From assembly GCA_016787725.1 (NCBI GenBank), contig JAEUTZ010000008.1:1-48926 (forward strand): a DNA stretch of 48,926 nt. Direction: 5' to 3'. A program made the translations under genes and the position numbers. The stretch's first letter is position 1. Each line of letters begins with the position of its first letter. Shown here in pieces: positions 27,501 through 35,977 of the stretch. The DNA is from Cyclobacteriaceae bacterium (lineage in GTDB: Bacteria > Bacteroidota > Bacteroidia > Cytophagales > Cyclobacteriaceae). The notes under the pieces were generated by a model. The model was given only the letters and a program-made list of their open reading frames with translations. It ran no database searches and was not told where the DNA came from.

Positions 27501-27777
27501 TCAGGCCTTGTGATGCGGTGAACGTAGTGGACATCGCTCCGCCCGAAAGCGAACCGTGGATGGCGCCTGCCGCACCGCCTTCCGATTGCATCTGAACAAC
27601 ATCCACGCGCTCACCAAAAATATTCTTGCGCCCCTCGGCCGACCAGGCATCGGCTTTCTCGCCCATGTCCGAAGAAGGGGTGATGGGGTAAATCGCAGCG
27701 ACTTCGCTGAAGCCATAGGCGATGTTGGCAACGGCAGAGTTGCCATCGGTATTGATAAAGGCAGGTTGATTTTTCAT
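24550..27777 (-). CDS. nifJ: pyruvate:flavodoxin/ferredoxin oxidoreductase lacking the ferredoxin domain
   Basis: This encodes 1075 aa. Pyruvate plus CoA is oxidised to acetyl-CoA and CO2. The N-terminal domain I (DGNSAVANIAYGFSEVAAIYPITPSS), domains II-IV and the TPP domain VI (GGDGWAYDIGFGGLDHI) are intact, including the proximal cluster cysteines CSGCGE, ANATGC and YSPCIAHGY. The usual family length is near 1170-1190. The missing ~100 residues are domain V, the 2[4Fe-4S] ferredoxin part. In this protein GTKKLEYRGVPGNPATWV, which normally leads into the first CxxCxxC motif, runs straight into the strand before CSGCGE (around residue 680). No CxxCxxCxxxCP motif remains. Start is ATG 27777; it is the first gene of the flavodoxin-Rnf operon. 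Confidence 0.93.
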   Translation of the reverse strand: MKNQPAFINTDGNSAVANIAYGFSEVAAIYPITPSSDMGEKADAWSAEGRKNIFGERVDVVQMQSEGGAAGAIHGSLSGGAMSTTFTASQGLMLMVPNMFKIAGEMIPTVFHVSARSLACQALSIFGDHSDVMATRGTGFALLASGNVQEAQDLAVVSHLATLESRIPFLHFFDGFRTSHSIQKIKPIDYTTLREMLDMKDVEAFRKLALRPEDPVCKVGAQNPDVYFQGRETVNKYYDECPAIVKKYMQLLGEKTGRNYKLYEYVGDPKATRLLISMGSSINTIEETINYLQKQGEKVGAVKVRLYRPFALEDFLEVIPKTVKKIAVLDRTKEPGSLGEPLFLDVVAALRSRPEIQIIGGRYGLSSKEFTPSMVKAVFDHLDNNGWHGFTVGINDDVTHKSIPVKEEIDTEQEGVVRCKFWGYGSDGTVSANKNSIKIIGESTDLYVQGYFQYDSNKSGGYTVSHLRFGKKPIQSEYLLNKVDFVALHRPQYIGQYDILEGITEGGTFLINSSQKPENIFRLFTRDMQETIWKKKIKVYAIDASKIAKSVGLGGRINSVMQTAFFKVSGVVPAEEAIALIKKYVEKQFARKGKEIVEMNWKAIDVTCQAIVEVPIPTEAEKFAEITDVVPPDSDDFAKQVVDPILRLKGDSIPVSRMPLNGAVPTGTKKLEYRGVPGNPATWVEKLSFVQEPNSAEPYLEYPPSCSGCGEVPYIHLVTQLFGDRMLIANATGCTSIYGGTFPTTPYTKDKKGRGPAWANSLFEDNAEFGFGMRLAVDSNRKQLKTNVQNLIPLLNNLQLQQALEKGLMNFDRVNNETKDHADVIKQLLEEEHKRSSGNKDVRVLLDKVIELQDYFVDKSVWIFGGDGWAYDIGFGGLDHIMASNKNVNVLVMDTEVYSNTGGQASKATPRGAVAKFASDGKKLSKKNLGLMMTTYGNAYVAVVNMGMDREKTALAFVEAEKHQGPSIIIAYSPCIAHGYDMKLAKKQSEKAVKSGYWPMYRFNPDLRAEGKNPFTWDVPQLEEAVPFKDYLEEEIRYKTLNLSNPNEAARLTELAKKDNEQRTKDIQHLSEVQP

Positions 27778-27934
27778 GGGCTTGAAATTTTATACTCGAA
27801 AATTAGCCCAACTACCTGCCTTCCGTACTGTCTGCTATCAGCGTCATTTATGATTTATGTCAAGCAAAAGCATGACATCGATCAGGATTTTAGCGGCATC
27901 ATTTGATTACCTTGAATCCTATAAATTTCTGTAT

Positions 27935-28342
27935 ATGAACAAATCTATTCCCACAATTTTACTGGCAGGGGTATCCGTATTGATCGTAAGCCTGGCCTTG
28001 CTTTACGGACTAATTTACCTGGCTCCGGCACTGATGGAGGAATACTATAACCCTGTTTTTCGCTCCAGCGCTTTCAAAACGGATTGGTTATTTTATGTGC
28101 ACCCTTTTGTATTGAGTGCCGCTTTGTATTGGTTTTGGGGAAAAGGAACCTGGCAAGGCTCTTCTCTGTCGAAGGCGATTACTGCCGGTGTCACCTATGG
28201 AGTAGTGGGTATGGTACCGGTATTATTTTTGACCTTTAGCGCCATTGATATCTCCGCCTTGATGGTGATTACCTGGTTTGTGTATGGCGTAGCCCAGGCA
28301 GTGGTAGCCTGCTATGTTTTTGCTGCGCGGGAGAGTAAGTAG
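27935..28342 (+). CDS. small integral membrane protein, unknown
   Basis: This encodes 135 aa from the ATG at 27935 (MNKSIPTILLAGV); the upstream frame has no hydrophobic start. Four membrane helices are predicted: residues 6-28, about 52-66, 80-103 and 108-128. No family was recognised. It is divergent from nifJ and convergent with tonB, with only one base between the two stops. Role unknown. Confidence 0.65.
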   Translation: MNKSIPTILLAGVSVLIVSLALLYGLIYLAPALMEEYYNPVFRSSAFKTDWLFYVHPFVLSAALYWFWGKGTWQGSSLSKAITAGVTYGVVGMVPVLFLTFSAIDISALMVITWFVYGVAQAVVACYVFAARESK

Positions 28343-28343
28343 T

Positions 28344-29207
28344 TTATTTTGTCTTAAGAATAAAGACAACCCTGCCCTTTGAACGTTCAGGTACTTTGCC
28401 AGCGGAGGTCCTCACCAGGGAATTGCGTCTGATTTCATCTTTCAGGAGTTGTTCTGCACGTGGGCTGAGACCTCGTTGCAAGGTGGTGATGCCGGTGATA
28501 TCACCATTTTCATCGCATTCTATTTCAAATTCAATACGGCCGTCCTCGTTATCCGGAAGGTCGGGAACTTTAGGGTCATCCGCCCAGGCCCAACCGGCCA
28601 TGGAAAGACCAAAACCATCACCGCCACCACCCCCGCCTTGCTGGCCGTAGAGCGCTTTGGCATCCAGTTTTCCTTCCGGATCGCCTTTGTCGCCTTCTTT
28701 GCGATCATCGCCCTGACTGGTTGCAGGGTCGCCTTTTTTTGTATCAGTTCCTTTCTCAGTCGTTACTTTGGTCTCCTTTGCTACTTCCTTCTTCACTTCT
28801 TCTTTCGGTGTAACCTTGGGTTTCTCCGGAGTTTTTTCTTTCACTATTTCTTTCTCCGGCTCTTTCTTTTCTTCCTTTACAACCACCGGACTCTCCACTT
28901 TCGAAACGACAGGCTCTTCTGCCTTCTCAGGAATTGCTTCTTCCTTTATTTCTTCGGGTTGCGTTTCTTCTTGCTGCTGCTCCGGTTGTTCATTCTCTTC
29001 TACGTCACCGGGCGAGGTCTCCGGTTGGATCTCACCGCCCCCTTGCTGATCCATACCAAAGTTTAATTCAATGCCATATTCGGGAAGCGGGGGATTGGGT
29101 GCGCGCCATGCCATCATTAATAAAAATGCAAGCAACAACAAGCCATGAAACCCGATGGAAACCACCATGGCAATCTGCTTATTCTTTTGCTCTTGCTTTT
29201 CGCTCAT
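28344..29207 (-). CDS. tonB: TonB-like energy transducer
   Basis: This encodes 287 aa from the ATG at 29207 (MSEKQEQKNKQ); the frame upstream overlaps exbD. The layout is TonB/TolA-like: one N-terminal membrane helix (about 12-34), a very long Glu/Lys/Pro-rich linker, a Gly run (QQGGGGGGDGFG), and a TonB-type C-terminal domain (GRIEFEIECDENGDITGI ... SPRAEQLLKDEIRRN). It carries energy from ExbBD to outer-membrane partners, and a TolA-like role is also possible. It starts one base after the exbD stop. Confidence 0.88.
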   Translation of the reverse strand: MSEKQEQKNKQIAMVVSIGFHGLLLLAFLLMMAWRAPNPPLPEYGIELNFGMDQQGGGEIQPETSPGDVEENEQPEQQQEETQPEEIKEEAIPEKAEEPVVSKVESPVVVKEEKKEPEKEIVKEKTPEKPKVTPKEEVKKEVAKETKVTTEKGTDTKKGDPATSQGDDRKEGDKGDPEGKLDAKALYGQQGGGGGGDGFGLSMAGWAWADDPKVPDLPDNEDGRIEFEIECDENGDITGITTLQRGLSPRAEQLLKDEIRRNSLVRTSAGKVPERSKGRVVFILKTK

Positions 29208-29208
29208 G

Positions 29209-29598
29209 CTATTTTGGTTTGGTTGCGATTGATACCCGGGCCTCCAGTTTGGTGGCAACACCGGCAACAAATACCATCTCGCGCGTAGGAACAGTTTCAT
29301 CAATGTGCAACACCACCACGCCCTTAGGACCACTTAATTTACTTTTTAGTTCCCCCTCTAATGTTGATTTGGTTACCCGCTTGTCATTTACATAGAATTG
29401 AAGGTCTTTGGTAACTGTTACAGATACTTTCTGCACTTCTATGGTACTGGCTACACTGGTTGGTAAATTTACCGGCAAGCCGGATGGGGTAATGAACGAG
29501 GACGTGAGCATGAAGAAAATCAGCAACAAAAAGATCAGGTCTGTCATGGACGCCATGCTGAAGGCCGGATCAACCTTATTTCGCGATTGCAAATTCAT
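29209..29598 (-). CDS. exbD: ExbD/TolR-family biopolymer transport protein
   Basis: This encodes 129 aa. A single N-terminal membrane helix carries the essential Asp in MTDLIFLLLIFFMLTSSF, followed by a periplasmic domain (VQKVSVTVTKDLQFYVNDKRV, VVVLHIDETVPTREMV). It forms the proton channel with ExbB. It starts 2 bp after exbB and is 1 bp from tonB. Confidence 0.93.
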   Translation of the reverse strand: MNLQSRNKVDPAFSMASMTDLIFLLLIFFMLTSSFITPSGLPVNLPTSVASTIEVQKVSVTVTKDLQFYVNDKRVTKSTLEGELKSKLSGPKGVVVLHIDETVPTREMVFVAGVATKLEARVSIATKPK

Positions 29599-29600
29599 GC

Positions 29601-30272
29601 TTAGCGGGGTTCCTGCAACAAATCAATAAATTCAATCGAAGAGTATTCCATGCGGTGAACCACTTTGGATACCCGAGTTACCAGGTAATTATATCCGAGG
29701 TAAGCAATAATGCCAACCACCAGACCGGCTACGGTAGTTATCATGGCCGTGTAAATTCCATCGGCCAATAACTTGGGACTTACTGATCCTTCCTCCTGTG
29801 CAATGGCAATGAAGGCACTGACCATACCAATCACGGTTCCTAAAAATCCGATCATGGGGGCGGCTCCTGCAATGGTTGCTAAAACAGAAAGGTTTTTCTC
29901 CAGTCGGAATACCTCAATCTTACCCACGTTTTCAATCGAGGCCTCAATATTCTTCAGTGGACTACCAATGCGAGCAACTCCTTTTTCAATCATGCGGGCA
30001 ACGGGGGTGTCTTGTTGGGCGCACAAAAGCTTAGCACCATTGATATCCCCTTTCAGCACCGACTCTTTGATCTTTCCCATAAAGACATCGGAACTCACGT
30101 TGGCCTTATTGATAGTCATCAGGCGTTCTACAAAAATATAGATGGCAATGATCGAACAAATAACAAGCGGAATCATTAAGGGGCCACCGGCCAGGGCCAA
30201 CTCCCATAACGAGATGGCTTGATCAGGGGTAGTTGATTCCGGTGTACCGGTTACTATTTGGGCAAGCATCAT
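29601..30272 (-). CDS. exbB: ExbB/TolQ/MotA-family proton channel protein
   Basis: This encodes 223 aa with three membrane helices: ALAGGPLMIPLVICSIIAIYIFVERL, then the conserved pair IAGAAPMIGFLGTVIGMVSAF and ADGIYTAMITTVAGLVVGIIAYLGY. The FVER motif and the cytosolic loop ARIGSPLKNIE match the family. The protein forms the ExbB pentamer around ExbD. It follows the SPOR gene by 45 bp. Confidence 0.94.
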   Translation of the reverse strand: MMLAQIVTGTPESTTPDQAISLWELALAGGPLMIPLVICSIIAIYIFVERLMTINKANVSSDVFMGKIKESVLKGDINGAKLLCAQQDTPVARMIEKGVARIGSPLKNIEASIENVGKIEVFRLEKNLSVLATIAGAAPMIGFLGTVIGMVSAFIAIAQEEGSVSPKLLADGIYTAMITTVAGLVVGIIAYLGYNYLVTRVSKVVHRMEYSSIEFIDLLQEPR

Positions 30273-30317
30273 AGATTAAAAAATATTAGTTCCAACAAAA
30301 AATAGCCCGGCTGTTCG

Positions 30318-31001
30318 TCAGTATTTGATAACCCAGGCACCTTCTCCAAATTCAGGTTTGGCAGCATCTGCACTGGTTTGAGCATTCGCATACGTGTCAA
30401 AATCTCCATTGATCGTTAGCCGATAGAATTTCCACTTACCAAACGGTGGAATAATCTTCGAACTGGTGCCTTTCGCTGTGAGTTTATTGGCATAGTCCAT
30501 GATCAAATCACCATCCACGGCACTGGCGATTACCACATAATAACGACCGGTACGACTGGTTAGTGTTTCCACTGTGCCCACTGCTGGGGTAGCCGCGGCA
30601 GCAGCTTCCTCTTCCAATCTTTTTCGCTCCGCTTCTTCCCTTTCTTTGGCTAACCGGGCATCCTCTTCCCGCTTTTTCTTGGCAGCGGCTGCTTTTTCAG
30701 CTAATTCCTTTTTCTCCTTTTCAGCTTGAGGCTTATAGACGTATTGGTAAATGAGAAAAGCGGCAACGACCAAAACCAACCCGATGATCACGGCAATAAT
30801 TACCGGTGCATTTGATTTAGGTTCTTCCTGAGGAGAATACGAGTACGAAGTCTTTGCAGGTTCTTCCTTCGCAGCCTCTGAAGTAGTCGACTCCGGATTC
30901 TCCAATGGCTTATACTCTATTTCGGGCAGGCCGAAATTATCCTCAGCGCTATTTCCTTCGTTCTCATTGGATTGTCCGTCTTTGTCTTTTCGCTTTGCCA
31001 T
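30318..31001 (-). CDS. SPOR-domain membrane protein
   Basis: This encodes 227 aa. The acidic N-terminus (residues 1-65) is followed by one membrane helix (APVIIAVIIGLVLVVAAFLIYQY), a long Lys/Glu/Ala helix rich in charged residues (about 92-140), and a C-terminal SPOR-like domain (RYYVVIASAVDGDLIMDYANKL ... KFYRLTINGDFDTYANAQ). SPOR domains bind denuded peptidoglycan, so the protein probably tethers the inner membrane to the cell wall. It has no signal peptide cleavage site. A TAnnTTTG promoter word lies just upstream. Gap of 45 bp to exbB. Confidence 0.88.
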   Translation of the reverse strand: MAKRKDKDGQSNENEGNSAEDNFGLPEIEYKPLENPESTTSEAAKEEPAKTSYSYSPQEEPKSNAPVIIAVIIGLVLVVAAFLIYQYVYKPQAEKEKKELAEKAAAAKKKREEDARLAKEREEAERKRLEEEAAAAATPAVGTVETLTSRTGRYYVVIASAVDGDLIMDYANKLTAKGTSSKIIPPFGKWKFYRLTINGDFDTYANAQTSADAAKPEFGEGAWVIKY

Positions 31002-31026
31002 GGTTTAGTCTTTATGGGTGTTATCT

Positions 31027-31034
31027 CAAAATTA
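31027..31034 (-). promoter_or_regulatory. -7 box-like TAnnTTTG before the SPOR gene
   Basis: TAATTTTG on the minus strand is a perfect match to the Bacteroidota -7 word and would give a leader of about 20 bases before the ATG at 31001. A TTG at the right distance upstream was not found, so support is partial. Confidence 0.33.
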
Positions 31035-31062
31035 ACGAAATTTCACTCAAATTAAGCTATTT

Positions 31063-32739
31063 TCAAAACACCCAGGTTATTCCACCCATCACCTGCAACC
31101 CCCGCACCGGGTAGTTCAAATACAGTTGATAATCATTTGATAACAAGTTGCTGCCCTTCACAAAAACAGAAAACTGTTTCGAAATGAAATAACTGGCCTT
31201 CACGTTCAAATCAAATGCTGCATCCAACTCAACAATGGTATCGGAATCAACATCAAGCGCTTTGGCTCCACCCTGAGCAGCTAAATCCACATTGAATAGG
31301 AGTTTGGAATAGAGATTGTATGAAGAGTTAACCGCAACGCGATACCTGGGCCGGTGCCAGGCTTCGGGTTCATTTCCGGTTGAATACATATAATAATCAC
31401 CGCGTACCATCATGCGAACTGCTTCTGCCTGATTTAACCCGACCTCAGCAAACAGGGTGGTTCGACCCGTATTTCCTTCATCGAATACTGTTACAAACCG
31501 GGATCGATCCGTTTGATCATTCTGATAATAATAGAAGTCTTTCAGGTTCGCGAAGGCGAACCCGGTGCCCACGGCAAGCTTTCCTAATTTCCCCTTCAAC
31601 CCTCCGTTAAATTCAATCGTTCGATTGGTATTGAAGATTCCAATATTTGCATTCAACCAGGCATTCTCACGCGCCAACGTATGCAACGAAACTTTGTCGA
31701 TATCCCCTGTTAATCCGGCATACACCTCCACGGACTTTCCAAGAGGATACGTAGCCCTCAAATCTGGAAATATATGAATTGACTTATCCTTTCCAATGGT
31801 ATCATTCTCAAGCACAACGGTGGCTGCGGCTGTCAGGGAAAGATGCTCGATAGGAAAAAACTGATACCCCCCATTTACTTTAAAAATGTGGCGTGGTTTT
31901 GCCTCCACCAATTCATCTTTGCGGGTGATGAGAAAGTAATTTGAGTTCAACAAAAGTTTCGAGTTTTTTGTCACTTTATAGTCGCTGGTAAAACCGAGGG
32001 CTACTTCACTCTCCCGGGCAGCATAATGGTCAATCAGGTAACTGAAAGAACCTCGCAGTTCATAATTGAAATCGCCAGTCGTTACATTCTGAAGTTGAGT
32101 ACCCAAACTTACAATGGAATAGGTTTGTTTAATCAAATCGCGGTTAATGTCTGTACCCGGTGTGTATCCATAGAAGTACGTACCGATGCGGTCATAATTC
32201 ATAAACCCGCCTGTGGACGCACTCTTCCCAAAGGTTTTCCCAAATAGGTGAACCTGCGTATTGCTGCTCCCTGAATTCTTATCATCCACAGGTCCCTCTC
32301 CAAAACTATGGTGAAAGAATTTCATCCCATAGAATTTCTTTTTATCACGCTTGGTGGTGAGGTAAGCATCCAGGTACGGTGAAAGATAATTTCCAACCCC
32401 GGCACTGATGTAGTTTCCATATATTTTTGGGATCTCCTCTTGCTTTAATCGCAACGGCCGGATGGATGGATTAAAGTCGGGTGTGGTGAACCGAAGGTTG
32501 GTGAAGTCATAGGTGATTGCGGGCTTAATGGGTTCAGCAGGGCGGGGTGCCACTTTTTCAAAATTGCGATTCGCTTTGGGCAACACAATTTGCTTCTCCT
32601 TCACGATCTCAATTTCTACCGTTTCAATCTCCCCTTCGCCCCATTTCTCAGGTTGCGCTAAACCCGGCAACGCCCCAACAAGCATTGTCACCAGCAGGGT
32701 GCTTTTTATAAACTTCGCGATGTCAGTTTCCAGTTTCAT
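31063..32739 (-). CDS. outer-membrane beta-barrel protein
   Basis: This encodes 558 aa. A signal peptide (STLLVTMLVGALPGLAQ) is followed by a proline-rich N-terminal region with PRPAEPIKPAITYDF and TTPDFNPSIRPLRL, and then by a long series of alternating hydrophobic beta strands ending in Phe (MGGITWVF), the C-terminal signature of Omp85-inserted barrels. There is no TonB box or plug domain, so it is a porin-like or structural barrel. It starts 3 bp after the TPR gene, which suggests the two act together. Confidence 0.83.
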   Translation of the reverse strand: MKLETDIAKFIKSTLLVTMLVGALPGLAQPEKWGEGEIETVEIEIVKEKQIVLPKANRNFEKVAPRPAEPIKPAITYDFTNLRFTTPDFNPSIRPLRLKQEEIPKIYGNYISAGVGNYLSPYLDAYLTTKRDKKKFYGMKFFHHSFGEGPVDDKNSGSSNTQVHLFGKTFGKSASTGGFMNYDRIGTYFYGYTPGTDINRDLIKQTYSIVSLGTQLQNVTTGDFNYELRGSFSYLIDHYAARESEVALGFTSDYKVTKNSKLLLNSNYFLITRKDELVEAKPRHIFKVNGGYQFFPIEHLSLTAAATVVLENDTIGKDKSIHIFPDLRATYPLGKSVEVYAGLTGDIDKVSLHTLARENAWLNANIGIFNTNRTIEFNGGLKGKLGKLAVGTGFAFANLKDFYYYQNDQTDRSRFVTVFDEGNTGRTTLFAEVGLNQAEAVRMMVRGDYYMYSTGNEPEAWHRPRYRVAVNSSYNLYSKLLFNVDLAAQGGAKALDVDSDTIVELDAAFDLNVKASYFISKQFSVFVKGSNLLSNDYQLYLNYPVRGLQVMGGITWVF

Positions 32740-32742
32740 TGC

Positions 32743-35700
32743 TTAATTCCCTAAGGTATCCGCCTTCACGGCTTCTGTTTTCTTAAGATCTTCTCCTTCC
32801 AGCTTCTTTAGTTTCTCACTCGCCAATACACGAATGCTTTCCAACGGAAAAGTTTGGAGTGACTTCAATGTTCCTTTGGCTTGAAATCGGTCGCCCATGG
32901 CGAGGTAATTGTCAACGAGCAGCAAAAACGACTTCCCTACCCATTCCGGATACGCTGCAAAATCCCTATTCAGGCTCACCAGTGTTTCATAACAAGGCCT
33001 ATGTTGCTTGGTCAGATACTGAATTTCGCCCAACGAATATTTTGCTTCGGCCCCGTATTCATCCTGTGCTGAGTTAAGGGTGTTTAGGAATTCATCCTGC
33101 GCAGTCTCATAATCACCGCGAGCCATGGCAGCTTTTCCTAAATACAACGAAGCTTTATTCTGAGCCCCCGCATTAACACTTCCCTTTTCTAAAATGATTT
33201 TAGCATACGCCTCGGCCGAATCGTATTGGGCTAACAAGTAATACGCTTCCATCAACCCCGACCAGGCAGTGTATTGGTCCTTCTTATTCGTTGCCAGCCG
33301 CGAGAGCTGATGAAACTGAGGTATGGCTCTTTCATACCGGCCTTGCCGGAATTCTAATTCAGCAATGCGCCCCACCACCTTGCTGGCAAATGCAAAACTC
33401 TTGTCTTGTGATAATTCCTGATAGAGGCCAATGGCCTTCGTAAAATCTTTTAAACGATAATAGGATTCGGCTTTGTAGTAATTGGCTTCCGAGAGTCGAG
33501 GACTTTCAGGGTACGAAATTCCATAGTTAGTAATGGCCGTAATGGCTCGTTCATACTCCTGATTGAAATATAAGTTCTTCGCTGACTCAAACTCTACCGA
33601 CTCAATACCCTTCGCATCGGGGTGTGCGGTTTTATACTGTGCCAAATATTGATCGAATTCTGCAGGGCGCCCGGCCAGATTAAGTGCTTCCTGTAAGGGA
33701 ATCAGAATATCGTTGCTTGCCGGATGCCCACCGTAGTTCTGAATTACAGTAATGTAGTCCTGGGCAGTTTTATTGTACTCCTTTAAGTTGTAAAGCGAAG
33801 CAGCCCTGCGGGTATACGCATACGGAATCAGCGGGGAAGTCGAATACGTTTGAATGAGATTACTATACCCTGTTACCGCTACAGCATAATTTCCTTGCTC
33901 AAATTCCAGTTGTGCTTTTTGAAAGATGGCTTCGTCTACATAATTGGACTTTGGGAAATTTTTGATGAGGATGTCCAGTTCACCTTTTGCTTCATCATAC
34001 TTGCTCAAAATGCCCAAAATGGTTCCTGCCTGCAGGCGGGCATAATCTTCATCTGCCGATCGCATCGCTGCCACTTTTCGGTAATTCACCATGGCCTCCG
34101 GGTAGGATTTCGTAACGTAATAACAGTCTGCTAAACGCAAGGTGCCATCGGCCAAGTTGGATTGATTGCGCGGAGCCTTGCTAACATATTCTTTAAAGTT
34201 GAATAAAGCCCGGTCATATTGTTGCAGGTTATAGAAGGCATATCCTAATCCATAGCGGGTCTTAACCTGAATCTCCGGGTTAGTGTTGCCTGTGATTCCA
34301 AGTATGCGATGATATTGTTCCACTGCATTTTCATACATCTTTCCAATCGAGTAGGCTTCGCCACACCAAAAACTGGCTTCGGCAACATAGTCCGGATCGA
34401 TCGGGTATTTCAACGACTTCTCAAAATACTGTACCGCTGTTGGATAGTCATCTTTATTAAATAATTCAATCCCCTTTAACAGGGTGGCCTTTTGATAGGC
34501 GCGATCCACGGCTACACTGCGCCTGGGCATGTCTTCAATGTATTCGATGGCTTTATTGTAGTTGGAGGCATTCACATACGCCTGAGATAACAACTCTCGG
34601 ATTTCGCCTGCGTGGCTGCTGCTCGGAAACACCAACAGCAATTTTTCGAATTCCGCGATTGCTTGATCCGGACGTCCTAACTCGTACGAAACCTTGGCAT
34701 ACTGGTACGTGCTCTCTTCTACCAACTTGGGGTCGGGCCGGAATTTGCGGGCAATATCAAAAGCCGTAAGGGCCATGGGCTTTTGGTTTTGCTTGAGGTA
34801 GAGGGAGCCGAGATAATAGGCAGAATAATATCCGATCGAATCTGCATCGGTAAAGGACGACTTTAAGAACTTCAGGGCAGTGGCATCCTCCCCCAGTGTA
34901 TAGGCTACGTAACCGGCACGCAACAGAACACCCTTATCCGCTTTGTCCTCACGTCCATCCAGGTATTGCTTATATCCGGTAAGGGCCTTTTGTAAGTCAT
35001 TCTTTTTATAATAAGCTTCCGCAGAAAGTAAAGCAATCTCTTCTTTGTTCGTAAGTCCTTCCAGAGTACTGACCTTGGTGCAATAACTTAACAACTCATC
35101 ATAATTCTTTTGGCGATAGTATACGTTGGCAAGCACATAGGGAACAACCTTAGCATACGCTTCATTTTGTTCCGCTCGCTTCAAATCAACCAACGCATTG
35201 GCATACTCCCCCAAGCTGTATTCAATAAAGCCGGCATAGTAACTTGCTGCCGGACCGTACTCGCCACCAATGGCTTTGTTATAATTAAACTGATCGAGCG
35301 CTTCCTTCAGGAATTTTTGATTGAAAAGTGAGTACCCCCACCGAAACCGTCCGATGCGTTGTTGCTCTTGACTCAAGCCCGAAAAATTGACTTTGCCATA
35401 AAAGGAGGCAGCCTTTTTATAGTTTTTTTCACTATAATAAAAATTACCTAAATCGTAATTGGCAGTACCCGTCCGTGGATGAGTGGGGTATTTTTTCAAA
35501 AAATCATCAAACTGTTTTTCTGAATCCGGGTGAAACAGGTTTAGCGAACAAAACGCCTTATAGTATTCGGCATCCGCCCGCTTAGTTTGTGCAGCCGGGT
35601 TGGCGAGATACTCCGTGAAAACCTCCCGGGCAGCGCCATACTGTCGATGTTCCAGCAAATTAAGACCGGATTCGAACAGTCGGTCAACTTCCTGTTGCGA

Positions 35701-35769
35701 CAGAAGGTTTTGAGAAAATGAGAGTGTGAATGAAAATAAAGTACCCAGTAAAATGAGGAAGCTCTTCAT
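32743..35769 (-). CDS. large periplasmic TPR-repeat protein
   Basis: This encodes 1008 aa from the ATG at 35769 (MKSFLILLGTLFSFTLSFSQ, a signal peptide); the longer frame would put 55 extra residues before it and is rejected. The body is tetratricopeptide repeats throughout, for example LFESGLNLLEHRQYGAAREV, ANYDLGNFYYSEKNYKKAA and ARYGLGYAF-type helices. It resembles CpoB/BamD-like scaffolds in use of TPRs but is much longer. Probably a periplasmic scaffold for the barrel and TonB-type module. A TAGCTTTG word (minus strand, 35871-35878) is a possible -7 element about 95 bp upstream. Confidence 0.88.
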   Translation of the reverse strand: MKSFLILLGTLFSFTLSFSQNLLSQQEVDRLFESGLNLLEHRQYGAAREVFTEYLANPAAQTKRADAEYYKAFCSLNLFHPDSEKQFDDFLKKYPTHPRTGTANYDLGNFYYSEKNYKKAASFYGKVNFSGLSQEQQRIGRFRWGYSLFNQKFLKEALDQFNYNKAIGGEYGPAASYYAGFIEYSLGEYANALVDLKRAEQNEAYAKVVPYVLANVYYRQKNYDELLSYCTKVSTLEGLTNKEEIALLSAEAYYKKNDLQKALTGYKQYLDGREDKADKGVLLRAGYVAYTLGEDATALKFLKSSFTDADSIGYYSAYYLGSLYLKQNQKPMALTAFDIARKFRPDPKLVEESTYQYAKVSYELGRPDQAIAEFEKLLLVFPSSSHAGEIRELLSQAYVNASNYNKAIEYIEDMPRRSVAVDRAYQKATLLKGIELFNKDDYPTAVQYFEKSLKYPIDPDYVAEASFWCGEAYSIGKMYENAVEQYHRILGITGNTNPEIQVKTRYGLGYAFYNLQQYDRALFNFKEYVSKAPRNQSNLADGTLRLADCYYVTKSYPEAMVNYRKVAAMRSADEDYARLQAGTILGILSKYDEAKGELDILIKNFPKSNYVDEAIFQKAQLEFEQGNYAVAVTGYSNLIQTYSTSPLIPYAYTRRAASLYNLKEYNKTAQDYITVIQNYGGHPASNDILIPLQEALNLAGRPAEFDQYLAQYKTAHPDAKGIESVEFESAKNLYFNQEYERAITAITNYGISYPESPRLSEANYYKAESYYRLKDFTKAIGLYQELSQDKSFAFASKVVGRIAELEFRQGRYERAIPQFHQLSRLATNKKDQYTAWSGLMEAYYLLAQYDSAEAYAKIILEKGSVNAGAQNKASLYLGKAAMARGDYETAQDEFLNTLNSAQDEYGAEAKYSLGEIQYLTKQHRPCYETLVSLNRDFAAYPEWVGKSFLLLVDNYLAMGDRFQAKGTLKSLQTFPLESIRVLASEKLKKLEGEDLKKTEAVKADTLGN

Positions 35770-35977
35770 CCAAGAATTTTTCGTAAAACAGCCAAAGTCA
35801 AAAAATATTGCAGACCAAAGATTAAAAAATGCTGTCCATGCTCTTAGCCGTAGAATGGATTGCTTGGACTCAAAGCTACAAATTCTGATTGAATACGCCA
35901 TCATCTCACCGAAAGAAACAAGATGTGGGCACAAGAATTATTCCATAAATCAACACCAGAAAAGTTGAATGGAAGGA

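Noticed and set aside
27900-27934. TTG-N16-TAAATTTC promoter-like match before the small membrane protein
   Set aside because: It would start transcription almost at the start codon and the spacing is one short.
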